A DNA stretch of 64,000 nt from Chara braunii (Eukaryota; Streptophyta; Charophyceae; Charales; Characeae). The stretch spans positions 446,920 through 510,919 of the forward strand of contig BFEA01000138.1 of NCBI GenBank assembly GCA_003427395.1, written 5' to 3'. Shown in pieces: positions 31,552 through 43,813 of this stretch. The notes beneath the pieces are model-generated. The model saw only the letters and a program-made list of their open reading frames with translations. It did no database searches and was not told the origin of the DNA. The first letter of the stretch is position 1; each line of letters begins with the position of its first letter. The position numbers were made by a program, and so were the translations under genes.

Positions 31552-33195
31552 CTCTTATTAGAAAAAAAAATCTCCTCCATCGCCAATGAAATTCCAGTGC
31601 CACATCGCTTTTATCACTTGTAAGGAGGCAATCTAAGCCCCGTGCATGGCTTTGTGCTCACATTTCACACATTCAACACCTACAATTTATTTGGGAATGT
31701 GATTCGCAGGCCAGCCTCGGCAGGAATCCTCACACAGTTGGCAATGCTACAAACAGAGTCAATACAGAGCATTATGTGCTCCACTCTACATCTCTCACCT
31801 CCTCCTCGTTCCAGATCATACGCTAAACCATACTTCGCTGGGCAGTCTCCTGCTTCTCTCTCACACATGTCACAAACAAAAAAACATATCCAGACAATAG
31901 ATAGCAGCACGAACTAACAAAACACAATCGAAGGTACCTAGCGACATGACAAGACCCCTGATGATTCCGGTTGTGGTGGCCGGATGAATCACAGCGCGTA
32001 CGGTCGCTGCACCAAGTTTTCACGACTATCTTCGATGTATCGGGCGGTGTTTTATGCTGTTCCTATGGCCGATTGGTCGCGTCTCAGGAAGTCGGGACTC
32101 CCCTCCCACCGTTCCCCGTCTCTTTTCTTTGTCTTGCCTTGTCTTTCCCTCTTCTCCTCTCATCTTCTACTGCCTGCTGACGTCATCATGAATTTATGTT
32201 TGCTTGGAACGCCTGTCCATATCCATGGCCACGTTCTCTCTGCGAGTGTTTCCGTTACAGCATGTTGCTGTTGCATCTATTTTTCCAACTGTCCCTAGAC
32301 ATTTCTCCGTCAGCTCAGTTCCCATGCAGGTACTAGATCTCAGCTGCGAGGGTGGGTCTTGCTTAACAGCCATCAAAAGTAATCAGAGTCCCTACAACTC
32401 AAATTGGGCCCTACGGTGAGATTAAACCTTGTCACACCATAATCCGAGAAAATTAGAGCTCCTACCTCTTCATACCCTCCGTCCCGTTTCCTCCTTTGCT
32501 TAGCTCCTTTTCACCGTGGGTTACGCTTCCGTCCCTGTGCTTTCCCAGAGAGCTCATCCTCCTCCGCCGCTGATGATCACATCCGCAAGCATATGCATAT
32601 GTAGCTTACACTTTCGGAAGCAGTAATCTCTAAAAGCATCAAAAGTCAAAAAAAAAATCCCAACCATCGCCACTCCCTGCAAAACCTCGCCCGCACTTTG
32701 GACCAAAGTCTCCAAAAGACAATCCATACAGCTTCACTGAAACAGAGCCCTCTGCGATCAGGTCTCTTGCTGGACAAAAGTGACAAGCGTTTGAACGCAT
32801 ATTTTCCTTCAAGAACTAAAACCTACAACGGACTTCGCTACTCGCTTCTAATATACAATAGCCTCGTTAAGTCCTTTACATTAGCTCAAGTCGCTGTTGT
32901 CCTAACATTACCCCTACAAAAAATCTCACTCCACTGAAAACCGTTACCACAAGTCCCTCGAGTGTCCAGACAAATGTCTATTTTCATGCCATCCTCGGTA
33001 TGATATACTCGACGGGGCACAGTCCATTTCTATTCCTCCCAAGACCCCACCATTGTGTGATATAAGCATTCTAAGCTCCCAAGATCCCACCTCCGTATGA
33101 TATCCATATTGCACATCACCAGTTCTTCACCACCATCTCTTTTCCTCCGGTGCTCTAGAGTGTGCTCCGTTTCTACTAGTTTCTTTGGCGTTGCT
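31552..33195. other. No gene identified
   Basis: Spacer, or promoter side of the exon at 31.4-31.55 kb. Short frames only. Confidence 0.35.
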
Positions 33196-33780
33196 CTACA
33201 GTCGACATACCGTCCACAGCACCATCCCAAATGCAATGGCAGCCATTCTACCGCCGACAATAAACTGTCGGCACATACTGGTCCCTTGCAGCCAAGGCTT
33301 GCTACCATCTTCAGCGAAATAGAATGCGCAGTCGTAATTCCGCAATAGTTTCCTGGCATTCTGTTTACGTGGGGACGGCAGAGAGCCATCATTCCATTTA
33401 CGCAAAGACGGCAGTGAGCCATCCTCTGCACCATGGCTCAACACAGCACGGGTCATATCTGTCCCCATCTCCCACTTCCGAAGCTCTCCAATTCCCAATG
33501 AACGGTTCATATCTGCACCTTTAACAACAATCGACAGCACTTCTTGGTAAGCATTTGCTCTGAGCGGACGCTGGAGCTGCAACCGTGTGTGTCGACTTCG
33601 TACCGACTGCATTACAAGATCAAGTAATGCTCCGTCCGTATCGTACCCCCCCACCAAATTACTCGCCGCGTGTGTATCTCCCTTCCATCTTCTCGCCATG
33701 TGTTCCTCCTCTGGATACCCACAAATGTTTTCCTCCATCGCCGAGTGTGGGTCTGCTGGCTCCAGAACATGCATCCGCAT
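33196..33780 (-). CDS. Unassigned open frame, 194 codons
   Basis: Starts at a true ATG (MRMHVLEPADPH). It contains an internal near-repeat of 11 residues (DGSLPSLRKWN / DGSLPSPRKQN) that reflects a 33-bp tandem repeat in the DNA at about 33360-33430. No known domain. The opposite strand is also open for 165 codons over part of this stretch, which weakens the case for either being a gene. Confidence 0.25.
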   Translation of the reverse strand: MRMHVLEPADPHSAMEENICGYPEEEHMARRWKGDTHAASNLVGGYDTDGALLDLVMQSVRSRHTRLQLQRPLRANAYQEVLSIVVKGADMNRSLGIGELRKWEMGTDMTRAVLSHGAEDGSLPSLRKWNDGSLPSPRKQNARKLLRNYDCAFYFAEDGSKPWLQGTSMCRQFIVGGRMAAIAFGMVLWTVCRL

Positions 33781-34615
33781 CTTCTAAGCTTGCCCGCCAG
33801 CAACCACGCCCACGCCCGTCCTACAGGACAGCAGAGACGCCGATAGAAGTGCCTAGGCCGGAGAGAACCCTCAAAAAACAAATTGCCATGGAAGAAAATT
33901 GGGAACCCATTCTTACTCACGATGAGAGTCGAGACAAAGAGAGCAACTACTCTAGCCAATTCGCTCGACGGGACATCTATGCCCTATCCGCCGGGCTCTG
34001 CCACCTGCACACGGACGGCTTACATCACATGTGGAGAAAAAAAAAACGAATGCCCCGATGCCAGCTCAGCTTTCCTGCCTAGAAAACATTGCCGTTGTCG
34101 CGTGACCACCATTTAGCGTACTTGCCATACAAACGAGCAAAGATTGTTGATGCCCCCTTTTCCACATTTTCCGTGCAGCGCATCACACGGAATCCATACC
34201 CAACACTACCTGGATGTGGAATTTGCCCCAGCAACAGCAAACAGTCACCCACATCGATTCTCTCCTCGATTATCTCCAAACAATCACCGACATCGATCCT
34301 CTCCTCGATACTCTCCTCATGGCTACACACCAGCTGTCTAACGAGCCCCTCCACTCAAAGAATGATCATCTTGATCACGACCGAACGTTACTCTGGACTG
34401 AAGCAACCTTCATAACGTGCTCGATTTCAAAGACAATCCATTGACGAAGCCAGATGCCGCCTCACATTTCGGATCTTCCCTCTCTTTCCTACATCCAAAA
34501 ATGATAACCCGTCCCTTCCCCCGTGCAGCAGGACTGCCTGAAGCACAAACCTGAAACAGAAAGAACACTCAAGAGCGAAAGACCAAGACGAGAGAGGCAA
34601 GAGCATGCACACACC

Positions 34616-34617
34616 AC

Positions 34618-34646
<29 letters not shown>
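34616..34646. repeat. (GA)n microsatellite
   Basis: About 13 GA units, then AAAGAGA. Confidence 0.95.
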
Positions 34647-34648
<2 letters not shown>

Positions 34649-35139
34649 TCGGAAGAGACTCCCTCTAATAAACTGAGCAAGAGAAATAAGAACGAGACTC
34701 CCACTTGCTTTCCTCCGACGAAAAGAATCACAACAGTCGGCGCATCCAGAAGACACCAGGATGACCACACACAACGATTCCATGCTAACACGAATGCACT
34801 ACACAAGTTATTTCTTCTGTCTTCCAGTCGTAACTCTATTTTTTCCCCAAAACATATGTCACCATCACTTACATCATTAACCGTTTCCGAATGCATTGTC
34901 CATACTGACGCGTATTTCACATTTGTATACAATCGCTGGAAATACAACGACGCCATTCGGCAAAGCAAGCAATGAAAAACAATCCAATATCCCTGGCGTA
35001 CAAGATATTTTGTTTTTGTTTTTGGATATTTCCAGAGCTTGGTGATGACGTTCGACAGCACCGTGCACAGATTAAACAACCAGTCTTCTGGAAAGATCAA
35101 AATTGCACAGATTCCAATGCTGTGCACGTGCGTTTTATT

Positions 35140-35380
35140 AAACCACCAGTACTTTTTAAAGTCGTGCCCATTAAACAACCAGTACTTGGCCCAGCTATCC
35201 GCCACGGGACTTCCCCATTAACGCGCAGCACCTTTAGGGCTCCGGGGTAACGGACCTCTATGGCTGGAAGCGCCAGCCAAAACAATTTCGAAAGGGTGCC
35301 CCGGCACTTCGGCGAAAATCGGTGCGCAGGGCCGTTTCAGGCACGGTCGGCATCGATAGTGGGCCAAGTACTGGTGGTTT
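35140..35380. mobile_element. Nested MITE-like elements, AAACCACCAGTACTT family
   Basis: A complete element runs from AAACAACCAGTACTTGGCCC (35173) to GGGCCAAGTACTGGTGGTTT (ending 35380). It has termini of about 20 bp and the family's GGC(C)GATA..GGGCC subterminal motif. A second left end, AAACCACCAGTACTT at 35140, lies 33 bp outside, so one copy has inserted into or recombined with another. TTAA borders both ends. Confidence 0.75.
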
Positions 35381-35500
35381 AACACCACATCCCAATTTTT
35401 GGAAACGTACGCGCCACTACAGGAGTGCCCAGATTCTTCCGACCAGAAACGTTTTATTTTCCCGCAGCCGATAGCTGGGCCCACTACTCGTGGTTACACA
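35381..35500. mobile_element. Partial MITE, right end only
   Basis: GCAGCCGATAGCTGGGCCCACTACTCGTGGTT at its right side is the family's right terminus with mutations. The interior (CGCCACTACAGGAGTGCCC..GACCAGAAACG) matches the interior of the 824-977 element. Confidence 0.6.
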
Positions 35501-35846
35501 GCCGATTTCTAAAAAGACGATTTCCAGAGGTGATTCGTACCCACTTTCTTTGGGGTAAGAGCGCCGCTGCTTTGGGGTAAGAGCTCCAGCGGCGAACTGC
35601 CAGCGATGCACTTTTCCTCTTTCATGGCTGGCCGCGCCAGCCATTGCGGTTTGTTAGGGCCGAGGCAAAAAAAACTTCAGATGAGCGACAAATTCATTTT
35701 CAGCGAAAGGTTGGGGGCATGTAATGTCGGTTTGAAAAGGCAGCTACCAAAGGTGCAATGGACAATTCAGTGATGATCAAATGACCAGGGATTTGTGGGG
35801 TGTCGGTGTTGTGCCCAAACATTCGTTCAGACTCGACATCGCCAGT

Positions 35847-36084
35847 ACACAGCCCAAGCCTTGCTGAAAAGGAACTCGTCACCGATCCAGAAAGTCGGTG
35901 TCGGCACGGTGTCGCTTTTCAGCCTCCGACACAGCCCCCCGGCCGTTGCGAGGCGAGCACCACCAGTACACTCGGGGTGTTACGCACATCTCGGTCGGGA
36001 CACGTTCAACTCGGGGTGTTTCGCACACCTCGGTCGGGACACGTTCATTTTCTGCAAGGCTGGGGCTGTGTACTGCTGGCTTAA
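35847..36084. mobile_element. Second MITE-like family, ~33-bp inverted termini
   Basis: GCCAGTACACAGCCCAAGCC..TTGCTGAAAA on the left pairs with TTTTCTGCAAGGCTGGGGCT..GTACTGCTGGC on the right. It is about 238 bp with no coding capacity. Inside is a 37-bp tandem repeat of ACTCGGGGTGTT.CGCAC (35971-36045). Confidence 0.7.
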
Positions 36085-36536
36085 TGCCCCATCTGCACAA
36101 ACATTCTTTTAGGGGGCAGTTTTACTTATGCCACTCATGGGCAAGAATCAACACAGGCCCTTTCTCCTCCCATGGGAGGTCGAATGGCACGAACGAACGC
36201 AACCCCTCATCTCTTTGAGCAAACTCAGTCTGTGGATGAGAAAAAGGCGAGACAAGAGTGCTTCCGATCTTTAGCATACGCCCCCACAGCACAAACCTCC
36301 ACAGTCCGTAATGCATATGACTTGCGATTGGACAAACCACATCGCCCAACGTTTGTGCACACCTAACTGTTTAGATACGTATCTTCATTAGGGAGCTCAT
36401 GCATGTGTGCAGAGTTGCGTCACCGTGTCAGCTTGTCTTGATCGTTTACGAAAGAACATAGTCGACGAAGGAATACGACACACCGTTACGAGTGACAACC
36501 TCTAAGCCTTGCGATGATGGCTCATTGCTTTCTTGA

Positions 36537-36664
36537 TTCCTTTCACCTGCATGTTCATTACGACGGATTGGCTGCTCTGCATCAGGGAAGTCTCGATAAT
36601 TTCCTTTCACCTGCATGTTCATTACGACGGATTGGCTGCTCTGCATCAGGGAAGTCTCGATAAT
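36537..36664. repeat. Exact 64-bp tandem duplication
   Basis: 36537-36600 and 36601-36664 are identical. On the minus strand each copy carries an exon-like frame (YRDFPDAEQPIRRNEHA) ending at a possible GTGAAAGG donor. 64 is not a multiple of three, so it would disrupt any coding frame. Confidence 0.95.
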
Positions 36665-37901
36665 CATCACCATATTCTTAGGGGAACAACGTCTATGGGC
36701 GAAGATGAGGTGCACAGATATAGCCGTTCTCTGTGCCAGAAGCATCAGTTCGGTCACACTTCCAGAGGCAGGCAAACCATAACCTTCGCATGATGATTAC
36801 ATCACATTGTTCGCAATACGAAAGCGTGGCCAGAGGAAAGCTGAACCCAATGATGATAGCAGCTGCGCTAGGAGATGCACAAAGGACAAGCGCAACATCC
36901 CTACATAAAGGTCATTTGGGACGAGAAGGACAAAAGTACGGCAAGGTAAACGAGCCAAATCGCCAACACTGCAGAGAGGCTGCCAAGAGTCCTAAGTGGA
37001 ACGAAGATTCACCCCAAGACATTGTCAGAGCGAGGTTGATGTTAAATGACGATTTCTTTGCAATACTGCACCGTTGTCGCTGGTGTATAATCTGACACGA
37101 TCATTAAGTGTTGTTCGCAGTACAAGGTCAGGCGGTCGTCGAAAAGTGCAGCAGCACTGGTCTTGTTCACGAAGGAAAGCGAGTGCCCTGCATACTCGGT
37201 AGCGCCGACTGCTGCACTTCTCGAACGCGTTAATACAAATCAACGTGGCATAACCAGACCAGAAACGTTCCAAGCAAACAAACTAGATCCGTAGATTCGA
37301 AAAAGAGCAAGGACGGCACCCTGCCAACGAGGTGCAGAAGAGCAAACTCCAACATACGAGAGCTCAGGCTACTGAAAATGACATGCATACGACCGAAACA
37401 ACCATGCAACGTGGCACATTAGGGACGCAAAAAAAAAAAACACAAGTCAAGACTAACGCCCATATCACGACGGTGATGTTTCACATTCGCAGATAAAAAC
37501 ACCGGATAATCCCAAAAAAAGGCTGCCGCAGACAGTACAGAACAACCGACTCGAAAACCACCAACAAAAAAAAGAAAAAAAAAGGTGGCACAAAACGACA
37601 CAGCAAGCATGACGTACAGTTTGAGAGACCTATTTGAAAGGAAAATCACTGCTCCCACAGCCATGGCCTACAGATCCCGACTCTTCTGAAGTCTTTTCAC
37701 GGCGTGTTTCTTTTCCGTACAGCATCGCAGAGTACACGACAAAGCTAATGATTACGACACGACCACTCGCAGCCATTTCTTGTTGACCGCAACAGACAGA
37801 CCGTATGGCATCATCTCCCTCTCTACCCGGCATTCCACGTAAATACGTCAGAATTCCAAACAAGGACGCAGCCAAAAAAGACAACGACCACGACCGCATA
37901 C

Positions 37902-38163
37902 GCATAGCCTGGAGAGCTCTCCATCCGATATACAAAAGATTTGTCACCCTTGCCAGCTGCAAAAAACTCGAATCCTTCGTAACAAGCGTAGAACTACATA
38001 CGGTGATGTTTTCTATGACCAAATAATACCATCTGCGAAATTGGCTCACCCTACTCGTCTCTGACGCATCACAAAACATGGGTACGAGAACAAGACGAGC
38101 AGATCCAAGGCACAAGGGCAGCAAGAGCCACCATATCTCATCGCCTGCCAGCGAATATACCAC
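37902..38163 (-). CDS. Candidate exons of a membrane protein, unknown
   Basis: The exon 38050-38163 (38 codons, phase 0 to 0) is bounded by CCTTTAG| and |GTGAGC. It encodes a hydrophobic helix, WWLLLPLCLGSARLVLVP. A second exon candidate, 37902-37956, follows CGAGTTTTTTGCAG| and ends at |GTATGC. It starts LARVTNLLYIGW and is in phase with the first. Continuation in both directions is unresolved. The sequence suggests a multi-pass membrane protein, but I do not recognise the family. Confidence 0.4.
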
Positions 38164-38739
38164 CTAAAGGGAGAATGTAAAGGGGTTAACAGATGGGTCC
38201 GTATTCAGAGACAAACGAAAAGCGGGCAAACAAAGAACGGCATGCCCCGCATGAAATACACGAATATGATGAGGATGATCGGTACGCTGAAATGTGACTC
38301 TGCTCTGGGTCACTCGCTCGAGGAAGAGAGTACCTGACTTGAAACACACATGCCTGTTCCTAGGGGTGATGTCGAATACGTTAAAAAGAGTGGTGGGCTG
38401 ATTACGGCTTAGCGGATTACGGCCACACTTTCAAGGCGGGATCCCTGCAGCTAATGTATACGCCGTACGTCCTTAGGTTGATATGCCGCTTACGATCCTT
38501 TCCTTCTTCGCGTTCCCAACGTGTCCTGCGGACTGGTCTTCGCATATAGCAACGTTTCCTGTTGGAGAGAGCGAGAGAGACAGAGGCAAACGCAGGAGAA
38601 GTCACGACCATCACCCGCGTGGACGGAGATACAGAGACGCCGAAGTCCGAAAAAACACCAATTAGCGGTGGCCAATAATTTCCAATGTTAATAAACCACT
38701 GTATATTTAACCCCTATTTGCGGAGAACGAAGCGAATTA

Positions 38740-38762
38740 TACATATATATATATATATAATA
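38740..38762. repeat. (AT)n microsatellite
   Basis: About 11 AT units. Confidence 0.9.
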
Positions 38763-38916
38763 TTACATTCGCAAGGAATATCCTGAATTAGGTGAGCCGT
38801 ACGAAGGACTCGAATCCAACTCAAATGGTTTACATGCCCCTCAGAGGGGCTGCATTTGTCTTAACGGAAGGGGAGGGCAAGAGGGGTGAAGGGGGCGACA
38901 GGGCGTGACTGATTTC

Positions 38917-39064
38917 AAACCACGAGTACCTTGAGAATCAAATCCGCACACACCGGTATATACGGAAGCCAAGCGGGATCCGGCCGCCTGCGGCCCGACG
39001 ATTTTCCATTTCGAGCCTTTGTTCTGCTGCCCAGAGCCGATGCATGGGAAAGGTACTGGTGGTT
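38917..39064. mobile_element. MITE-like element, AAACCACCAGTACTT family
   Basis: The left end AAACCACGAGTACCTTGAGA and right end GGGAAAGGTACTGGTGGTTT, with CCGATGCATGGG subterminal to the right end. It most resembles the copy at 1095-1253. 148 bp. Confidence 0.65.
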
Positions 39065-39537
39065 TGCATCACACGTCGCATCAGAAGAAGCAAATTTAAT
39101 CCACGTTCATTCATTTTCCAGTCCGAACATCAAAAGAGGCATGTACAGCCCACCATCCCGACAGAAAACGCCAACCAGTTTAGCCACCCCCTAATTGCAA
39201 GCTCGAAAGTCCCTTTGGATGTGTCCAGCCTACATTCACACCTCCTTGCCCAGTCTGTGCTCGTTGCCCACACGCTGCAGAAGGATGGTTTGAATCAAAA
39301 AAGCACGCACTGTTCCTTAACTGGATTCAATTGACTCTGAAAAACAGAACCAGTGAGTATACCTTCTATCTACCCCTCTGGAAGAGCATTGCATCATCTA
39401 GAATGAACAAACTGCAGACACAGGGACGTCCGCACCTCATCGAAGATAACACCCCCATCCACTCCCCCATCCACATTAGACTTTCAACACCAGTCCTACC
39501 AGACCTCTGGTTCGTCAGAGCTTCGAGTGAACAAATC

Positions 39538-39775
39538 ACCAATCAAAATAAAATGTGCCATCAAAAGCAAGTATGAAACGCATCCGCTATCTTCACGAGG
39601 TCGCGGGTTCAATCCCCACTAACTGCCTGGGCACCAATCAAAATAAAGTGTGCCATCAAAAGCAAGTATGAAACGCATCCGCTATCTTCACGCGGTCACG
39701 GGTTCAATCCCCACGAACTGCCTGGGCACGCTTAGTGCCAACCAACTGAGATAGTTGGCTTGCTCCCCAGGACGG
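39538..39775 (-). mobile_element. tRNA-derived SINE-like sequence with internal duplication
   Basis: On the minus strand CTATCTCAGTTGG (about 39738-39750) matches a Pol III A box. GGGGATTGAACC, about 30 nt further on (39707-39718), resembles a B box. The B-box part is in a 95-bp unit repeated at 39538-39632 and 39633-39727 with four or five differences. It is not a tRNA gene because the arms do not fold properly. Confidence 0.5.
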
Positions 39776-39779
39776 GTAG

Positions 39780-39937
39780 TGCAAGGGTCTTCAGCCGTCA
39801 CGGGTGTGCTTTCAGTTTCCCCCCGTACGGGTCCAAAAAGAGTAGATAAAGAATCAATGCAAGGGTCTTCAGCCGTCACGGGTGTGTTTTCAAATTCCCC
39901 CCCTACGGCTCCAAATCGAGTAGATAAAGAATCAATG
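39780..39937. repeat. 78-bp tandem duplication
   Basis: GCAAGGGTCTTCAGCCGTCA and the following AGAGTAGATAAAGAATCAAT block occur at 39781 and 39859, with a few substitutions. Confidence 0.9.
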
Positions 39938-40615
39938 CAGCTTTTGTACTATTGCACGTGTGCATGTGTGTCGTCATATTCCCCATACGCAACCACAAAG
40001 AAACGCACGACTGCGCCAGACTGTTTCTTAGGTCTTCGACTCGTCAAACGGTTCAACCCTGACAGTACTCCCAGGCTGCATTTGACTGATGAAAGAGGAC
40101 TCACCACATCGCCCACAGTTGGCACTAGCCCCGAGGAAAGAAGTGGACTTCACTCGCACCAACCCAGCAAATCCCTGAAAAGAATGGCAGCAATTCTGAG
40201 AAACTAATCTGACACAGCCAAATGTAGTGTTTGCTAGGTGAGAGCCGGGCAGTGATTGAGAGCTCCTGGCAAAACGATCGGTATTTACATTACCTAGCCC
40301 CAACCAACACCACCCTACTCCCTGGCCAGTTGCCACCACCGATTACGACAGGAGAAGCCCTTGATTGTCAGAGGTGGGTATGTCGGCGTCGGTTCCCTGT
40401 AGAGGCTTTGGGGTAATAGTACGTACGAAGTGCGATGTGAAATGAAGACAAGAATGTAGCATAGCTTCAGAGAAAAGAAAAAAGGACGATATAGCATATA
40501 GCTTCAGAGAAAAGAAAAAAAAGACGATATGAAGAAAACATCTTCAAGTCAACGCATCGTGCAATGGCAGATTGAGACAGGTCCTTACCATCATGTAATC
40601 GTGCAGTCATCTGCT

Positions 40616-43600
40616 TCACCGACGAGAGCTACCTCTTGCACCACGGTCATCACCACTCCTGCGGCGTTCCGCTGCACTCCTAGGCCCAGCATGTCGTGCA
40701 AAGTCAAGTCGGAGAACATGGGAATCTCCAGACTCTGCTTCGTCAAACTTGTACCCTGCACAGCAAAACAGAATTGCCAAGCATAATGATATAAGTGTTA
40801 CAAGGAGAAGATGGGCCGCGCTGGACTAGTCCACAACCTAACGTACATAAAAAACTCTACAACTAGCTGTCAAAAATCTTTGAAAGCGTTAATAATCTGA
40901 TGAACACTACTCTTTGAAAGGTAGCAGAGGTGTTAATCAGATTATTAACTCTTTGAAAGATATTTGACAGCTAGTTATAGAGATTTTTTGAGAGTTGATA
41001 ATCTGATTAACACCTCTAATACCCCGAGGGCCGTTAAGATCCTCCACGTCTCTATTTATTGGATTTGTTTCATCAAAGAAATGGCACAGCTGTCCTGTGT
41101 GGGACCCCAAACACAGGACAAAACCGTACAGAACTCGTTTGAATTGGACAGAATCACCTCTTAAACTATACATCACAGGGAGAGGCACGCAAGATCACAA
41201 CACAACAAGAACAAGCAAGCGAACACATGACAACCACCACCACAGCATGCTCCTCGTCGTCTTTCCTATTCCTAATCTTATTCTTCACCTCCACGACTTG
41301 CGTAACTCGCTTTCTCACAACACATGCAACCTGGGTTCACAGGGTCATTTTGCGCACAAAACCATGCAATAGCACCATGTCAAGCACAGGATCACTGTCC
41401 GATCAACGTGGAAGCAATCTCATGGCCAGACAGAACTCAGATCCATCACAGAGAATGAACATCCAGGGGGCCATGCCAGCCCAGAGCACTTTGGAAAGTC
41501 TAGACAAGACTGCGAGTTAACAAACATAAACCACTACGTTCAAATTCCAAAGCCAGAAGAATCAGACGAATCATCATTCCCGAGCCGGTCATAGCCACCA
41601 CTTAAACCTGGAGACTTCTCTTGAAGGAATTGCAGACGAACGCAAAATCTGATGTGTGCGAGAGGGTAGCCAACGGAAAGCGTGCCGCGGGGGGGGCTAC
41701 CACATGAGAGGTTGACGTTAAAGAGGAGAAAACGCTGGACGCTTGACAGATATGATCCACAGCGATGCCCTTCCTCCAATACACCCAGACAAGATATTAT
41801 CCATGCAGGGCATCGAGAAAACATGAAATGAAAAGGAAACAGACACCCGATTAATTAACTTCAACAGGGAAAATAATACGCGAGTAACGAAACCAGCGTC
41901 TGCACCTACCCTGAAGAGCATCCATAGCCGTTGCAGCACATTGAGGATTCACAAACTCCACGAAGCAGAGAACAATCTTATCACCAGATTCCTAGTCAAA
42001 ATAATACATCGCCAGAAACAGGAGCACGAGTTGTTGTCAGATTCCCTAATTCGATGCAATAACCATACTTAAAAGTTGAAACAGCTGAATCTTGAATCTT
42101 CGCGGGCAACACAGTTTGACACACAACCGGCAATAAACACGTCATGCACTTGGTCTGTATTTCTTCCTGCTACTACCGTTAGGACGATCATTCAATGCCA
42201 CCAGACCTAAAAACAAAAAAAAATTGATAGAAAAGATATTTTAAGTATAAAACATCTAAAGAACAAGGGAATCCTAACTATAGACTTCATTATTCTATTA
42301 TTAATATATTAGTACATTGCTATAGATTTATATCTTCAATTAATGAATATGTACATATCATTATTCCTGCAATTCCCGTTTTTACTTCAACACATTAGAA
42401 TCGAAGAAATGCTCTGGAGCATTGTTGGTCGTTCAACCGCCACATAACCATCAGCTCTGTGAACGGGGAGTGCATTTTTACTGCCAGAAGAGACCCGCCA
42501 ACAGTGCTTCAAAAATATTCCAGTGCTTCATGGCAGTTAAGTTCCAACTCACACATCGACACGTTAGGGCAACTGCTATTGACCATGTGCCTTCTTAATC
42601 ATCAGACAGCAAAAGGGGGCATTGCTGTGTTGCAAATAAACTCAGCCTACCAAGCTTTAAAAATATTACATTCAGATTCACTGCGCACAAACGCCAATAA
42701 AGTGTACTCACCCTCTTTGATTCTCTGTGCACAAGACGCAGCCCTTGGAAACCAATGAACGGCCGGAAAATGTCTAAGCAATAGCAGTCAAGGAGACGTC
42801 CATCGATTACAAGACTAAGTGCGTGCCATGTAATCCACACAGCAAACATCTTAAGGGAAACTCACCGCACCAATTACGATGCTTATTCTGCCTTCAATTC
42901 TTTCTCGTATAGCTCAGGAGAAAGGACAGCACTAGAAATTGTAAAATTCGTAGTACAACGAACTGCAAGCAAAATATTTGGCAGCTCCAACAAGACAACG
43001 GACGTGAAAAAACAAGAAACGTGGTGAAATTAAGTGCACAGAAGAGAGCACAGGAGGTGAAACTAAGAGCACAGGAGGCAGGGGGAGAAGCGAGGACGCA
43101 AGAGGTGGCATCATGCAGGACGAAACCTTGGGCTCTCTCTTCTCTCTCTCTCACACAGACACACACACAATACATGCGTGTGAAACCTAAGCTACATGCG
43201 AGTTGGCCGGATAAGCATACGCACACAACCATTCTGACACCAGACTACATGTACTCTCAGAATTTTTGGTTGGGAGCAGAGCATGCAATTCGGCCCGGCC
43301 TGATAAGCACCGTCAAGAAATTCACGAGTACCACAAATAATACAGAGGAAGACATATGCAGTCCATAAAAGTGAGATTCAAACTCACATAAAATGGATAA
43401 AATTCATCCCACTTCATCCCATTTTCGAGCCACAATCACCCAGACGGCAACATGTAATCGTTTATAAAGAGGATACGAGCTGCTTCCCTCTTCGAACAGT
43501 CAGCAGGCACTCCCTCGACGTACAGCGTTGCTGATGCATTCTCCGGAAGTCCAGGGTCCATTGCCAGACCCCCTCTAAGGCCGAGAGCACCTTCATGCTC

Positions 43601-43813
43601 CAAACCAATCCCATTAAGGGCCGCGACCCTCTGCCCCATGCCCATATCCATCCCCATTCCCCGGAGACCAGCATCACGCAGTGGAGGTCCCATCAGCCCA
43701 TCATCCGCAAGTCCTCCCATCACTCCCATACCCATTCCCACGCCCATGCCCGGACCATCAAGTCCCATTCCACGGGCACCACTCATTCCAAGCTCACCAG
43801 CTCCATAGGGCAA
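40616..43813 (-). CDS. Plant RRM protein, four 3' exons
   Basis: RNA-binding protein of the single C-terminal RRM type in plants (nuclear speckle/RBP1-like). It probably acts on nuclear RNA; that role comes from the family. Exons on the minus strand: 43813-43477, 42773-42712, 41991-41910, 40755-40616. All have AG/GT borders and matching phases (1, 0, 1). The first carries a Gly/Met-rich linker (GPGMGVGMGMGVMGG) and RNP2 (TLYVEGVPADC). The second has HIFRPFIGFQGLRLV, the third RNP1 (VLCFVEFVNPQCAATA). The last has GYKFDEAESGDSHVLRLDFA and a basic tail to TGA at 40616. Everything diagnostic of the RRM is present in order. The N-terminal exons were not secured. A frame ending EEDYWNQSG|GTATGT near 44473 is a possible upstream exon. 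Confidence 0.88.
40849..40990. other. Long hairpin in an RRM-gene intron
   Basis: Arms of about 60 bp (40849-40909 and 40927-40990) are inverted copies with roughly 10 mismatches and a loop of under 20 bp. Core motifs are AACTAGCTGTCAAA and GTTAATAATCTGAT. A third, direct partial copy of the second arm follows (40990-41022). This fits a MITE or a young microRNA-type inverted duplication. It lies between the last two RRM exons. Confidence 0.8.

Noticed and set aside
39600-39620. tRNA gene suggested by GGGTTCAATCCCC
   Set aside because: No acceptor, D or anticodon arm can be folded around it. Better explained as a SINE on the minus strand.
41540-41824. Possible last exon of the RRM gene (frame with VRLQF and an acidic Ser/Gly tail)
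   Set aside because: It cannot be joined in phase with an AG acceptor. The exon at 40616-40755 carries the expected GYKFD..LRLDFA sequence with correct borders.
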